DNA of 64,000 bases from an uncultured Lachnospiraceae bacterium (GCA_902793685.1 CADBEN010000007.1:20686-84685); one strand, 5' to 3'. Positions 17,494 through 26,223 are shown, counted from the first letter of the stretch. Made by a program: numbers and translations. The notes: generated from the letters alone by a model not told the origin.

Positions 17494-19149
17494 TCACTTC
17501 AGCGCTTCCGGCTTTTCGACGGCATAGTCGCTGAAGCTCGTGGCGGCCGACGCGCCGGAAAGATCCGCGCTGTCGGAATAGTTCTTTACGGTAATCGTGT
17601 ATCCGGAGGTCCCTTCGACAAGGACCGTTCCGTCCGCGGTCTGCACCGTCACGGTCCGGCCTGCATCGTCCGCGATGGTTCCTGCGTTGTAAAGGTTCGT
17701 GAGGACGCTGTCGCCGGTCACGGTCCAGGTGCTGTCCTTGCTGATATACAGGTTTGCCTGGCCGTCGCCGCCCTCGCCCGCTGCGCTCTCGTCATCGATG
17801 AATGCGCCCTTCAGGGTGCTGCCTTCGGTCATGTAAAAATCGAGCCGGGAGATGCTGTCCCAGATCACATTGCCTTCCATATCCTGGCTGATGGCCGTGA
17901 ATAGGGTGTCCGCGCCGTTCGCGCCTTCGGAGCCCCAGCCGCGCTGGTTCGCGTTTCCGGTGACCTTCAGGAAGAATTCGCTGTCCTCCGCGTAAGTGAT
18001 GTCCACATCCTTCAGAATAAAGGTGGACTCGGTGTTGGTGGAGTAGAACATTCCGCCGTTCTTCGCTGTCAGGGTGCCGCCGTTCATTTCAAAGGTACTG
18101 TTTCCGACCTTGGAATCCCCGGACATGCTCTGATAGAGGATCACGTTCCAGGTGCAGTCATTCTGAGACTGGTCCGGCATGTTTCCGGTCAGGTCCGAAT
18201 CAAAGAGCCGGATGGAATTCAGGCCTTCGATGCAGATCGCTTCGGAGTTGCCGGCAGTCAGCTTCGCGTTGTTCACGGCAATGTCCGCCGTGGAGTAAAT
18301 GGCCGGGGAGCCGTCTCCGTTGGAAGTGTAGGTCCCGCCGTCCACCACCATGGTTCCGCCGCCGCGGTCGCTGCGGATCGCAGCGGAGGATCCGCCGTCG
18401 GTCTCTGCCGTCACGTCCCAGGCATACAGTGTTCCGCCGCCTGCCGCGTGAATGCCGCCGGAGGTGCCCTGTTTCGTCGCGATCTCCGTATCCGCGACAT
18501 AGACGACACCGTCGTCGTAGGCAAACACGCCCGCGCCGCCCTTGGCGTCGGTATCGATGGTCAGATTCTTAAGGTACGTGGTGCCGCCCTTGCCAAGGAC
18601 CGCCGCGCCGACGCCGTAGAAGCTGGAGGCGTCCCCGCCGGTACTGTCCGCGGAGCTGCGGATGACTTTGGTGTCTTTCACTGTGACCGTGATATCGCCG
18701 TCCACCAGGATAGCTTCCTCGTCGGTGCCGGTGGATGTGTACTCTCCGTTCGTGGTCGTCACATTGTCTGCGGGGGCATAGACCGCCGTGTATTCAATGT
18801 CCTTCGCGCTCTGGCCCGGTGCGCCTCCCGGCATGCCGCCGGGACCGCCTTTGCCGCCTTCCGGCCTGCCTTCACTGTTTTTCCCTTTGCCGCCTTCCGG
18901 CCTGCTTTCATCGTTTTTCCCTTTGCCGCCTTCCGGCCTGCCTTCACCGTTTTTCCCTTTGCCGCCTTCCGGCTTTTCTCCGTTCTCCGGCTTTTCTTCG
19001 TTCTGCGGCTTCTCCGCCGGTGTTCCGGCTTCCGCCGGGGACGGTGCGGCCGGCGCCGGCTGTGTTCCTGTGGTGCTGCCTCCGCAGCCGCTCATCATCA
19101 TGGATGCCGCCAGACCTGCGGCAAGAAGTTTCGCAAAGTTTTTTCTCAT
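17494..19149 (-). CDS. Lipoprotein with predicted right-handed beta-helix
   Basis: A 551-residue exported lipoprotein: signal peptide with lipobox MSGC (C22), a Pro/Glu linker, four tandem copies of a 12-residue unit based on RPEGGKGKNxEx (about 58-105), a Gly-rich stretch, and then about 420 residues of short beta-strand repeats (TTTNGEYTSTGTDEEAILV, GGTMVVDGGTYTSNGDGSPAIYS, STFEMNGGTLTAKNGGMF) typical of a parallel beta-helix. Such proteins act as adhesins or polysaccharide-binding or lyase scaffolds; no catalytic residues could be picked out. The gene stands alone between two terminator/promoter regions. Confidence 0.75.
   Translation of the reverse strand: MRKNFAKLLAAGLAASMMMSGCGGSTTGTQPAPAAPSPAEAGTPAEKPQNEEKPENGEKPEGGKGKNGEGRPEGGKGKNDESRPEGGKGKNSEGRPEGGKGGPGGMPGGAPGQSAKDIEYTAVYAPADNVTTTNGEYTSTGTDEEAILVDGDITVTVKDTKVIRSSADSTGGDASSFYGVGAAVLGKGGTTYLKNLTIDTDAKGGAGVFAYDDGVVYVADTEIATKQGTSGGIHAAGGGTLYAWDVTAETDGGSSAAIRSDRGGGTMVVDGGTYTSNGDGSPAIYSTADIAVNNAKLTAGNSEAICIEGLNSIRLFDSDLTGNMPDQSQNDCTWNVILYQSMSGDSKVGNSTFEMNGGTLTAKNGGMFYSTNTESTFILKDVDITYAEDSEFFLKVTGNANQRGWGSEGANGADTLFTAISQDMEGNVIWDSISRLDFYMTEGSTLKGAFIDDESAAGEGGDGQANLYISKDSTWTVTGDSVLTNLYNAGTIADDAGRTVTVQTADGTVLVEGTSGYTITVKNYSDSADLSGASAATSFSDYAVEKPEALK
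18845..18972 (-). repeat. 36-bp tandem repeat in the beta-helix lipoprotein gene
   Basis: About three and a half copies of a 36-bp unit encoding RPEGGKGKN plus three variable residues. The copies are nearly identical at DNA level (each contains GCCGCCTTCCGGCCTGC), which suggests recent expansion or contraction. Confidence 0.75.
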
Positions 19150-19282
19150 CCTGTACTCCTCTGTAAAATGTTTCTTATGCCGCGAAGTATACGGACCGAA
19201 TCTGAAATTACTTTGAAAGCATTGAAGATTTTTCCCGCCGGGGAAAACATGATATGATAAAAATACAGGAGATCAAACGACC

Positions 19283-20242
19283 ATGAACCTCAGAAAACTA
19301 TTATCCTCCGGACGCCCGGTCCTGATGGAAGGAGCCCTCGGAGAACGGCTGAAAACTGAATACCGGCTCACCCCCGACGCAAATGTGGCCCTGGCCCGCT
19401 TTGTCTACCAGGTCCGCGGCATGGACGCGCTCTCAAAGCTCTGGAACGAATATTATCAGATCGCTGCAGACCACGGCCTGCCCTTCCTCGCGACGACCCC
19501 GACCCGGCGGGCAGGACGGGATTTCGTCCTTGCCTCTGCCTGGAGCTCCGATATCATCGCGGACAATGTAAAACTGCTCCGGCACTGTCTACAGGAAAGA
19601 CCCGGCGCGCCGCGCTTTCTGGGCGGGCTCATGGGCTGCCGGGGCGACGCCTACACCGGCGAGGGGGCTCTGACTGAGTCGGAAGCCCGGAAATACCACA
19701 GCTGGCAGGCAGAGCTCTTCCGCAAGTCGGACGTCGATTTTCTCTTTGCGGGGATCATGCCGACTCTGCCGGAAGCAAAGGGAATGGCCCAGGCCATGGC
19801 TGCCACCGGCCTTCCCTATATCATCAGCTTCACGATCCGGAAGGACGGACGGCTGATCGACGGGACCACCATTCATGACGCCATCGTCAGCATCGACCGC
19901 GGATTCTATCAGAAACCGCTGTGCTATATGACGAACTGTGTGCACCCGGCCATCGTCTTCGAAGCCCTGTCCCAGCCCTTCAACCGGACAGATGTGGTGC
20001 GGGAGCGCTTTCTCGGCGTACAGGGAAACACCTCGCCCCTCTCCTACGAGGAACTGGACCATGCCCTCCCCGGCGCAAACCTGAAGAGCTCCGCACCGGA
20101 GCGGTTCGCGGAGGACATGCTGCGGCTCCGGAAGGAGTTCGGGCTTCAGATCTTCGGCGGCTGCTGCGGCACGGACGGGAGATATCTGGAAGAGACCGCA
20201 AAGCGGATCGCGGAGACAGACCCGGAAAAGACAAAGAAATGA
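19283..20242 (+). CDS. Homocysteine S-methyltransferase-like protein
   Basis: A 319-residue protein of the betaine/homocysteine methyltransferase domain family. Zinc ligands are visible as the cysteine in MTNCVHP and the pair in FGGCCGTDG. Known relatives transfer a methyl group from S-methylmethionine or SAM to homocysteine. The N-terminal DGA[T]-like motif reads MEGALGERL, which departs from MmuM (DGAMG), so the methyl donor is uncertain. It is followed 81 bases later by the GH32 gene on the same strand, with no terminator between. Confidence 0.78.
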   Translation: MNLRKLLSSGRPVLMEGALGERLKTEYRLTPDANVALARFVYQVRGMDALSKLWNEYYQIAADHGLPFLATTPTRRAGRDFVLASAWSSDIIADNVKLLRHCLQERPGAPRFLGGLMGCRGDAYTGEGALTESEARKYHSWQAELFRKSDVDFLFAGIMPTLPEAKGMAQAMAATGLPYIISFTIRKDGRLIDGTTIHDAIVSIDRGFYQKPLCYMTNCVHPAIVFEALSQPFNRTDVVRERFLGVQGNTSPLSYEELDHALPGANLKSSAPERFAEDMLRLRKEFGLQIFGGCCGTDGRYLEETAKRIAETDPEKTKK

Positions 20243-20323
20243 CCTGGGGATAAACACCGGAAAAAGCAAAAAACACCTGCAGTTGAACACCGGAAACGAC
20301 AAGAACAGAAAAGGAGGAACAGC

Positions 20324-21808
20324 ATGCGTACCTGGACCACGGAAGAGCGCTACCGCGTTCTGCACAGTGCGGACGAGATCATCGGCCTGCACGAAAAGAT
20401 CGTCTCTTCGGAATACCGGCAGAAATTCCATGTTCAGCCCATCACCGGGCTGTCCAGTGATCCGAACGGCTTCGTGTACCACAAGGGCACCTGGCATCTG
20501 TATTATCAGTACTGCCCCTGGGGCGCCGTCCACGGACTCAAATTCTGGTACCATGTGACTTCCACAGATCTGGTCCACTGGACCAACGCCGGGATCGGCA
20601 TGTGGCCGGACACCTTCTTTGACAACAAGGGCTGCCATTCCGGCTCCGCCTTCTCCGCGGGCGATGATCTCTACCTCTTCTACACCGGCAATCACCGGGA
20701 CGAGAACTGGGTCCGGACGCCCTATACCTGCGCGGCGAAGCTCGGGCCGGACGGAAAACCGGTGAAGCTGCCGGAGCCGCTGTTCGGGCCCCGTCCGGAT
20801 TACAGTGAGCACCAGCGCGACCCGAAGATCGTCTACGTGCCGGAGCAGAAAAAGTACTTCATCTTCATCGGCGCCCAGTCCATGGACAAGAAGGGGCGGG
20901 CACTGATCTACACCTCCGAAAGCCTGCTGGAGGGCTGGAAGTTCGCCGGCGAGCTGAAGGTGCCGGGCTTCGAGGACTTCGGCGGCATGTGGGAATGCCC
21001 GTGCATTGTCCGCATCAGCGGAAAGGACATCCTGATCTTCTCCCCGCAGTACACGAAGCTTCCGGGCCGCGCGGAGAGCACGAACCACAACATTTACATG
21101 ATCGGATCCATGGACTATGAGACCCTGACCTTTACCCCGGACGATACTTACCACTACCTGGATTTCGGCTTCGATTTCTACGCGGCGCAGTTCGCGGCCA
21201 ATGTGAACGATCCGGAGATGGCGGTGCTGATCGGATGGATCGGCCTCCCGGACAACCACTATCCCACTGAGGAAGAGGACTGGGAGGGCAGCATGTCCGT
21301 GCCGCGGGAGCTCCGGCTGGTCAACGGACGGCTGGTACAGTCTCCGCCTGCCGCTTTCGGAAGGATCCTGAAGGATGCCGTCCCCGGCGACGGAAAGCTT
21401 CTGAAGACCTGCCAGGTGGAGATCCGCCTGCCGGAGGGTGAGAATCCCTCCGAAGACTTCACGCTTAAGCTTTTCACAAAAGCGGACGGCAGCGGCGGCA
21501 TGTCCTTCGCCTACGACGCCGCGTCAAAGATCATCACTGCCGACAAGACGGGCATGGATCTCCGGTACAACCAGCAGGTGGGCGAGGTCCTTCCGGTGCC
21601 GCTGGACGATGCGCTGAAAAAGATCAGGATCCTGATCGACAGCTGCTCCGCCGAGCTCTTCCTGAACGACGGCGCCGCCACCTTCACGACCCACGTTTAT
21701 CCCACTGCCGGGGAGCACTTCTACACCCTGACAGGGCCCGGCGCTGCCGGCGCCATCGTGACGGTCCGGGAGATCCTTCCGTCCGTGAAGGACGACTTTG
21801 TCGTGTGA
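20324..21808 (+). CDS. Glycoside hydrolase family 32 (sucrose/fructan hydrolase)
   Basis: A 494-residue GH32 enzyme that cleaves beta-fructosyl bonds in sucrose, sucrose 6-phosphate or fructo-oligosaccharides. The three catalytic positions are present: nucleophile D46 in SSDPNGF, stabiliser D166 in QRDPK, and acid/base E224 in WECP. A five-bladed propeller is followed by a C-terminal beta-sandwich (about 340-494). There is no signal peptide, so it acts inside the cell on imported sugar. AGGAGGAACAGC precedes the ATG. No PTS or sugar permease is adjacent, which leaves the exact substrate open. Confidence 0.9.
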   Translation: MRTWTTEERYRVLHSADEIIGLHEKIVSSEYRQKFHVQPITGLSSDPNGFVYHKGTWHLYYQYCPWGAVHGLKFWYHVTSTDLVHWTNAGIGMWPDTFFDNKGCHSGSAFSAGDDLYLFYTGNHRDENWVRTPYTCAAKLGPDGKPVKLPEPLFGPRPDYSEHQRDPKIVYVPEQKKYFIFIGAQSMDKKGRALIYTSESLLEGWKFAGELKVPGFEDFGGMWECPCIVRISGKDILIFSPQYTKLPGRAESTNHNIYMIGSMDYETLTFTPDDTYHYLDFGFDFYAAQFAANVNDPEMAVLIGWIGLPDNHYPTEEEDWEGSMSVPRELRLVNGRLVQSPPAAFGRILKDAVPGDGKLLKTCQVEIRLPEGENPSEDFTLKLFTKADGSGGMSFAYDAASKIITADKTGMDLRYNQQVGEVLPVPLDDALKKIRILIDSCSAELFLNDGAATFTTHVYPTAGEHFYTLTGPGAAGAIVTVREILPSVKDDFVV

Positions 21809-21875
21809 CCGACTGACCTGTTGACCTCTGTCGAAAAAGACGCAGCATCTTCCTGCGAAACTGCTGCGGAAATAT

Positions 21876-21936
21876 AAGGCGGGCCGCCGCATTAAGAAAA
21901 ATGTTCCTTAATGCGGCAGCCCGCTTTGTTTTGTCT
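21876..21936. terminator. Rho-independent terminator
   Basis: A long stem pairs AAGGCGGGCCGCCGCATTAAG with CTTAATGCGGCAGCCCGCTT, then TGTTTTGTCTTT. It ends the GH32 transcript. Confidence 0.85.
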
Positions 21937-22010
21937 TTATCCATAATACCGCAGAATACCCCTGCCTCTTAGCATACGCGAAGGCGGTGGGTTAATTCAC
22001 TTCTGTCCCG

Positions 22011-22757
22011 TTATTTCAGGAGCATCCCGATGCCGCTGAGCAGCATCACGATATAGATGGATTTCAGTATGACCTTGTCCGGGAGATGGGGGGCCAGGAT
22101 CCCGCCCAGAAGATTCCCGAGAAGCATACCCGGCGCCGCCCCGAGGATTCCCAGCAGTACCATGGGCGAATACTGCCCGTTCAGGATCCGGATCGCGCTG
22201 GCATAAATGTTGTTGAATGCAAAATAGGTCTGGATCGTCGCGAAATACGCGGCGTGGGTCGCTGTAGCCCCCAGAAAGAAGACCACCACCGGCGGCCCGC
22301 CCGTGGCGAACAGGCCGTTCATTATACCGCCGAGTCCGCCCGCAATGACTCCATTCCGCACCTTCGGCTGAATGGTGATCTTCTTGCTGAGGAACAGGAA
22401 CCACAGCGACATGAGGATCAGCATCACGGCAAGAAGGATCCGCAGAGTATCCAGGGACGCCCCTCTGGAAAACCGCACCGACAGGAAGGTCATGACAAAG
22501 CTTCCGCAGAGCACCGGGGGCACCAGGCGCACCACCGCGTCCTTCCGGTATTTGACGGCCAGGTAAGAAGCGCTGAAGGCGGAGCACGCGTTGGTGACGG
22601 CGGCCGGCAGCGAATAGGACGGGATCATCAGCGGCAGCAGAAGGATTGCCACGATCCCCATGCCGAACCCGCAGACCCGCTGTACAAAGGTCGAAAGGGT
22701 ATATACCGCGAAACAGCACAGAAGAACGTAGATGATCTCAGACTGCGTCATATCCAT
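22011..22757 (-). CDS. TauE/SafE-family membrane transporter
   Basis: A 248-residue integral membrane protein with about seven to eight helices arranged in two homologous halves; both halves carry the conserved glycine-rich starts (QRVCGFGMGIVAILLLP and VIAGGLGGIMNGLFATGGPP). The family exports sulfite or organosulfur anions, but substrates vary. It overlaps the GNAT gene: ATG codons at 22757 and 22751 both fall at the GNAT stop, the second forming ATGA, so the two are translationally coupled. Confidence 0.85.
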   Translation of the reverse strand: MDMTQSEIIYVLLCCFAVYTLSTFVQRVCGFGMGIVAILLLPLMIPSYSLPAAVTNACSAFSASYLAVKYRKDAVVRLVPPVLCGSFVMTFLSVRFSRGASLDTLRILLAVMLILMSLWFLFLSKKITIQPKVRNGVIAGGLGGIMNGLFATGGPPVVVFFLGATATHAAYFATIQTYFAFNNIYASAIRILNGQYSPMVLLGILGAAPGMLLGNLLGGILAPHLPDKVILKSIYIVMLLSGIGMLLK

Positions 22758-23536
22758 GGATCAGTTTCCTCACATATTTCAGGGAACGGGACTACCGGCT
22801 TCACCTCAGTCTCCTGCGGAACCAGGAATTTTTCCATCCAGCACATGTCGTACCAGCGGCCGAACTTGTACCCGCAGCGCCGGAATGTGCCGCAGAGCCG
22901 GTAGCCCATCCGCTCGTGGAAGCGGACACTGTCGTGGTTCAGGTATTCATCGTCCGCTTCAGGGACCCCGATGCAGGCATACAGATTCCGCATGCCCATG
23001 GCTGCCAGGCACAGCTCCAGGGCCTCGTAAAGCCTGCGGCCGATGCCGTCCCGCTTCCTGTCTTCCCTGACGTAAATACTGACCTCGCAGGCCCAGTCGT
23101 AAGCCGCCCGCGTCTTGAAATACCCGGCGTAGGCGTAGCCCAGGATTTCGTACTCTTCCATGGAAGACTCCGGACTTCTGTCCGCCGCATTCTGTCTGTC
23201 TGCGCCTGAGGCGGGCTGCTCCTCTGCACATGCGGCAGGCTGCTCCTCTGCGCCTGCGGCAGACTGTTTTTCTGCGCCTGCGGCAGCCTTCCGGTAAGCC
23301 ACGAGATAGGGGAAGCGTTTCAGTGTCCGTCCGATCCGCCCGCGGAACTCGTCTTCTGTCGGCACTTCGTATTCAAAGGTGATGGCAGTCTTCCGGACAT
23401 AGGGTGCGTAGATGGCAAGCAGAGCGGGCGCATCGTCCGCTGCGGCCTGCCGGATCAGGATCTCCTCCGGCCGGACCGGGTATTTTCCCTGCCGGGTCAG
23501 GACCTCTTTCTTCCGGATCGGGACTTCATGACTCAA
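22748..23536 (-). CDS. GNAT-family N-acetyltransferase with internal tandem repeat
   Basis: A 262-residue acetyl-CoA-dependent N-acetyltransferase, closest in pattern to the phosphinothricin acetyltransferase-type branch (IRQAAADDAPALLAIYAPYV, ITFEYEVPTEDEFR, DRKRDGIGRRLYEAL with the acetyl-CoA loop, GVPEADDEYLNHDSVRFHERMGY). I place the start at a TTG (23536) because GGAGGAGACATACC stands right before it; an ATG-initiated longer form lacks such a site. The fold is interrupted by four units of an 8-residue Ala/Glu/Gln repeat (about 83-120). Substrate unknown. Confidence 0.8.
   Translation of the reverse strand: MSHEVPIRKKEVLTRQGKYPVRPEEILIRQAAADDAPALLAIYAPYVRKTAITFEYEVPTEDEFRGRIGRTLKRFPYLVAYRKAAAGAEKQSAAGAEEQPAACAEEQPASGADRQNAADRSPESSMEEYEILGYAYAGYFKTRAAYDWACEVSIYVREDRKRDGIGRRLYEALELCLAAMGMRNLYACIGVPEADDEYLNHDSVRFHERMGYRLCGTFRRCGYKFGRWYDMCWMEKFLVPQETEVKPVVPFPEICEETDPWI
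23186..23286 (-). repeat. 24-bp tandem repeat inside the GNAT gene
   Basis: About four copies of a 24-bp unit (for example CAGGCTGCTCCTCTGCGCCT plus GCGG on the plus strand) encode AAGAEEQP and variants. The inner copies are almost identical, the outer ones more diverged. Unit length is a multiple of three, so the frame is kept whatever the copy number. Confidence 0.75.
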
Positions 23537-23680
23537 GGTATGTCTCCTCCGTCTGACAGATCTGCACTCATGTTTCTTTGTCTTCCCGCAAGTATACCAC
23601 CGGAATGCCCGCTCCGTACAGGGTTTCACCGGGTTCTGCCGGCGCTTTCCCGCCGGACGCAGTTCCGGCCTCTCAGGCAG

Positions 23681-23721
23681 AAAAGGTCCCCATCCTGATC
23701 TTCCGACCAGCGATGGGGACC
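23681..23721 (-). terminator. Terminator of a short transcript
   Basis: On the minus strand a perfect 10-bp stem GGTCCCCATC/GATGGGGACC is followed by TTTT. It lies just after the 21-codon frame at 23740-23805. Confidence 0.75.
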
Positions 23722-23739
23722 TGTTTCATTGTCCACTGC

Positions 23740-23805
23740 TTATTTTGCGAAGCTGTCATAATACTCTTCCAGGAACATCTCGATGCTTTCAAGCAGCTTT
23801 TTCAT
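23740..23805 (-). CDS. Candidate 21-residue small protein
   Basis: The frame reads MKKLLESIEMFLEEYYDSFAK. It has a near-perfect ribosome site (AGGAGGAGACC directly before ATG) and is followed by its own intrinsic terminator. The peptide is an acidic amphipathic helix with aromatic residues, no signal peptide and no cysteine. I do not recognise a family. The combination of signals makes expression likely, but codon evidence from 21 residues is thin. Confidence 0.5.
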   Translation of the reverse strand: MKKLLESIEMFLEEYYDSFAK

Positions 23806-24181
23806 GGTCTCCTCCTTCCGGGCCCTTCCGGTCCTGATGAAATAATCTTTCGTTCCTTCTTGTTCTGTCCAGTATATAGTTTTCTGGTTATTTTTATTTA
23901 TTTCTTTATTTGTCTGTTTCCTTCTGACAACTATATGCTACACCCGCTTTTACTCTATGTAAAATACCGGTATTGCAGGGTGAGCCATACCTTTCAGGTA
24001 TGCCGGATGGCTGCAGGCGCACTCTCAGGTATGGCGTCCGGGGGTGTTCTGTTATTGACTTTTGTCTTTCTTTCCCGAAATGCTCTGTACATTTTACGAG
24101 GTTATAATGTACAATCTCTAGTTAGAAGTTTCTAACCATAAGGTCAGACAGAGATTACGGCAGACAGGGAGCGAATGACCT
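23806..24181. promoter_or_regulatory. AT-rich regulatory region upstream of the AraC-type gene
   Basis: This 376-base region is more AT-rich than its surroundings. Near 23975-24030 it repeats the word CAGGTATG/CATACCT three times. At 24086-24113 an 8-bp palindrome (TGTACATT and AATGTACA, 12-nt gap) overlaps a consensus -10 TATAAT (24103-24108). This looks like an operator-controlled promoter reading rightwards into the AraC-type gene. Promoter signals for the small minus-strand frame (TATACT near 23873) may also be here. Confidence 0.5.
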
Positions 24182-24598
24182 ATGACCAGAGAATCATGCC
24201 ATACCATCACAGCCTGCGGCAGCGGCGGCTGCCGTCCCGGTCCGTGCCGCCCGAAAGACGTCAAGGCAGAGCTGGTGCGGTCCGCGGAGGTCCTGATCCG
24301 GGAACACTACATGGACAAATTCTCTCTGAAGCTTCTCTCCGATGCCCTGCATGTGGACAAATCCTACCTGCTGCGGACCTTCCATGAGCGCACGGGACTA
24401 ACCCTTCTGGAGTACCATAACCAGATACGCATCGAGGCCGCGCAGGAACTTCTGATGCGGCCGGAGATCCCGGTGGCCTCCATAGCGCACCGGACCGGCT
24501 TCGTGTCAGCGTCCCATTTTCCCCAGGTATTCCGGCGGCACACCGGACAGACGCCGTCCGAATACCGGAATCAGCATCTCACATATCCGGAAAACTGA
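24182..24598 (+). CDS. Short AraC-family transcriptional regulator
   Basis: A 138-residue regulator made up almost entirely of the AraC-type double helix-turn-helix (about 28-132): FSLKLLSDALHVDKSYLLRTF, then IPVASIAHRTGFVSASHFPQVFRRHTGQTPSEYR. There is no N-terminal sensor domain; the first 25 residues contain four cysteines (CHTITACGSGGCRPGPC), which could bind metal or sense redox. The start is uncertain by a few codons. It lies upstream of the MATE pump gene but is separated from it by a terminator. Confidence 0.82.
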   Translation: MTRESCHTITACGSGGCRPGPCRPKDVKAELVRSAEVLIREHYMDKFSLKLLSDALHVDKSYLLRTFHERTGLTLLEYHNQIRIEAAQELLMRPEIPVASIAHRTGFVSASHFPQVFRRHTGQTPSEYRNQHLTYPEN

Positions 24599-24617
24599 AA
24601 TCTTCAGAAAAAATGGC

Positions 24618-24648
24618 GGAGAGCAGTGTACTGCTCTCCTTATTTTTA
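24618..24648 (+). terminator. Rho-independent terminator
   Basis: GGAGAGCAG / CTGCTCTCC stem with TGTA loop, followed by TTATTTTT; ends the AraC-type transcript. Confidence 0.85.
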
Positions 24649-24754
24649 TACAGATTCGTCGGATTCCCTGTCCCGGCCTTCTGTGCTAAAATATGATAAT
24701 GTATACATTACAGTGAACAGTGATCGTATTTTCAGGGCAGGCAGCAGTTTTATT

Positions 24755-26125
24755 ATGATGAGACAGAAACAGATAGATTTTGAACACGGGAACCCCTTCA
24801 GCGTGATCATCCAGGCAGGGGTTCCGATGCTGGTGGGGCAGGTGCTGAACCTTCTTTACAGTATCGTCGACCGGATGTACATCGGCCGTATTCCGGAGGT
24901 CGGGACCCTGGCCCTCGGAGGCATCGGTCTCTGTTTCCCCGTGATCCTGATGATCATGGCCTTCGCGAACCTTTACGGCTTCGGCGGCGCGCCTCTCTGC
25001 GCTATGGCCCGCGGCTGCGGGGACCGGGAGCGGGCGGAGTACATCATGAATTCCGCGGCTACCATCCTGCTGGCGCTGGGCATCGGCCTCTGTCTTCTCG
25101 GCTATCTGACCGCCGAGCCGGTGCTGCGGGCTCTGGGCGCTTCGGAAAACACGCTGCCCTTCGCCATGGCCTATCTGCAGATCTACCTGATCGGCACCAT
25201 CCCCTTCATGTTCTCCACCGGCCTGAACCCCTACATCAATGCCCAGGGCTTCGCCCAGACAGGAATGATGACCGTGTTCATCGGCGCGGCCGCCAACATC
25301 ATCCTCGACCCGGTCTTCATCTTTCTTTTCGGGATGGGGATCCGCGGAGCGGCGGTGGCCACCGTGATCTCCCAGTTTCTGTCCGCGGCCTTCGCCATCG
25401 GCTTTCTCCGGAGTCCCGGTTCTGAGCTTCACCTTAGGTTTCTCCCCCTGAACCGGCTGGATCTGCCTCTGGTCGGGGAGATGACGGGCCTCGGCCTCGT
25501 GAACTTCATCATGACCTTCACCAACAGCCTCGTGGCGATCGTCTGCAATACCACCCTCGCCGCCTTCGGCGGAGATCTGGCAGTCTCGGTCTACACCATC
25601 ATCTCCTCCGTCCGCTCCATCGTGGATGTCCCGCTCCTGGCCTTCGCCAACGGAGCCGGTCCCGCGCTGAGCTATTCCTACGGCGGAAAGCAGTTTGACC
25701 GGCTGAAAAGCCTGATCTGGATCGTCCTGACCCTCTGCTGCTCTTTCTCCCTGATCCTGTGGGTCCTGATCTTCTTCTTTCCTCAGGCCTTTATCCGGGT
25801 CTTTACCTCGGATTCCGCGCTGATGACCGCCGCGATTCCGGGACTGCACATCTATTTCTTTGCCTTTGTGTTCCAGTCCTTCCAGACCGTCGCGCAGAAC
25901 GTCTTCAAGGCCCTGGGGAAAAAGCGGCGGGCCATTTTCTTCTCCCTCTTCCGGAAGGTGATCATGGTCGTCCCGCTGACTCTGATCCTGCCCCATATCG
26001 CAGGACTCGGCGTCAAAGGCGTCTACATGGCGGAGCCCATTTCCAACGTCATCGGCGGCATGGCAAGCTTCACCACCATGATGCTGACCATCTATTTCCG
26101 GCTTGGAAAAGACGAAAATGTATGA
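24755..26125 (+). CDS. MATE-family efflux transporter
   Basis: A 456-residue cation-coupled multidrug/toxin extrusion protein with about twelve membrane segments in two related halves (GGIGLCFPVILMIMAFANLYGFGGAPL and NSLVAIVCNTTLAAFGGDLAVSVYTI). The start is placed at the ATG pair at 24755/24758 because the frame before it overlaps the terminator and is low quality; the ribosome site is weak (GGCAGG). A TATGAT box at about 24691 may be its -10. Substrate unknown. Confidence 0.85.
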   Translation: MMRQKQIDFEHGNPFSVIIQAGVPMLVGQVLNLLYSIVDRMYIGRIPEVGTLALGGIGLCFPVILMIMAFANLYGFGGAPLCAMARGCGDRERAEYIMNSAATILLALGIGLCLLGYLTAEPVLRALGASENTLPFAMAYLQIYLIGTIPFMFSTGLNPYINAQGFAQTGMMTVFIGAAANIILDPVFIFLFGMGIRGAAVATVISQFLSAAFAIGFLRSPGSELHLRFLPLNRLDLPLVGEMTGLGLVNFIMTFTNSLVAIVCNTTLAAFGGDLAVSVYTIISSVRSIVDVPLLAFANGAGPALSYSYGGKQFDRLKSLIWIVLTLCCSFSLILWVLIFFFPQAFIRVFTSDSALMTAAIPGLHIYFFAFVFQSFQTVAQNVFKALGKKRRAIFFSLFRKVIMVVPLTLILPHIAGLGVKGVYMAEPISNVIGGMASFTTMMLTIYFRLGKDENV

Positions 26126-26223
26126 TCCTCATCTGCGCCGGCAGCAGAACATGCCGGCGTTTTACTGTCAGAAACAATCAGTTTTTCAATATCAAAAACA
26201 ATCAGTAATACAGGAGGCCTCTT

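Noticed and set aside
18845-18972. CRISPR-like array
   Set aside because: The regular 36-bp periodicity is in frame within a protein gene, the repeats are directly adjacent without unique spacers, and no cas gene is present.
23740-23805. The small frame as a quorum-sensing (AgrD-type) peptide
   Set aside because: No cysteine-containing autoinducer core, no CPxxL-type motif and no AgrB-like protease gene nearby.
24686-25996. A long minus-strand frame opposite the MATE pump gene
   Set aside because: Very charged, Gln/Gly/Asp-rich sequence without any fold; the opposite strand encodes a clear twelve-helix transporter.
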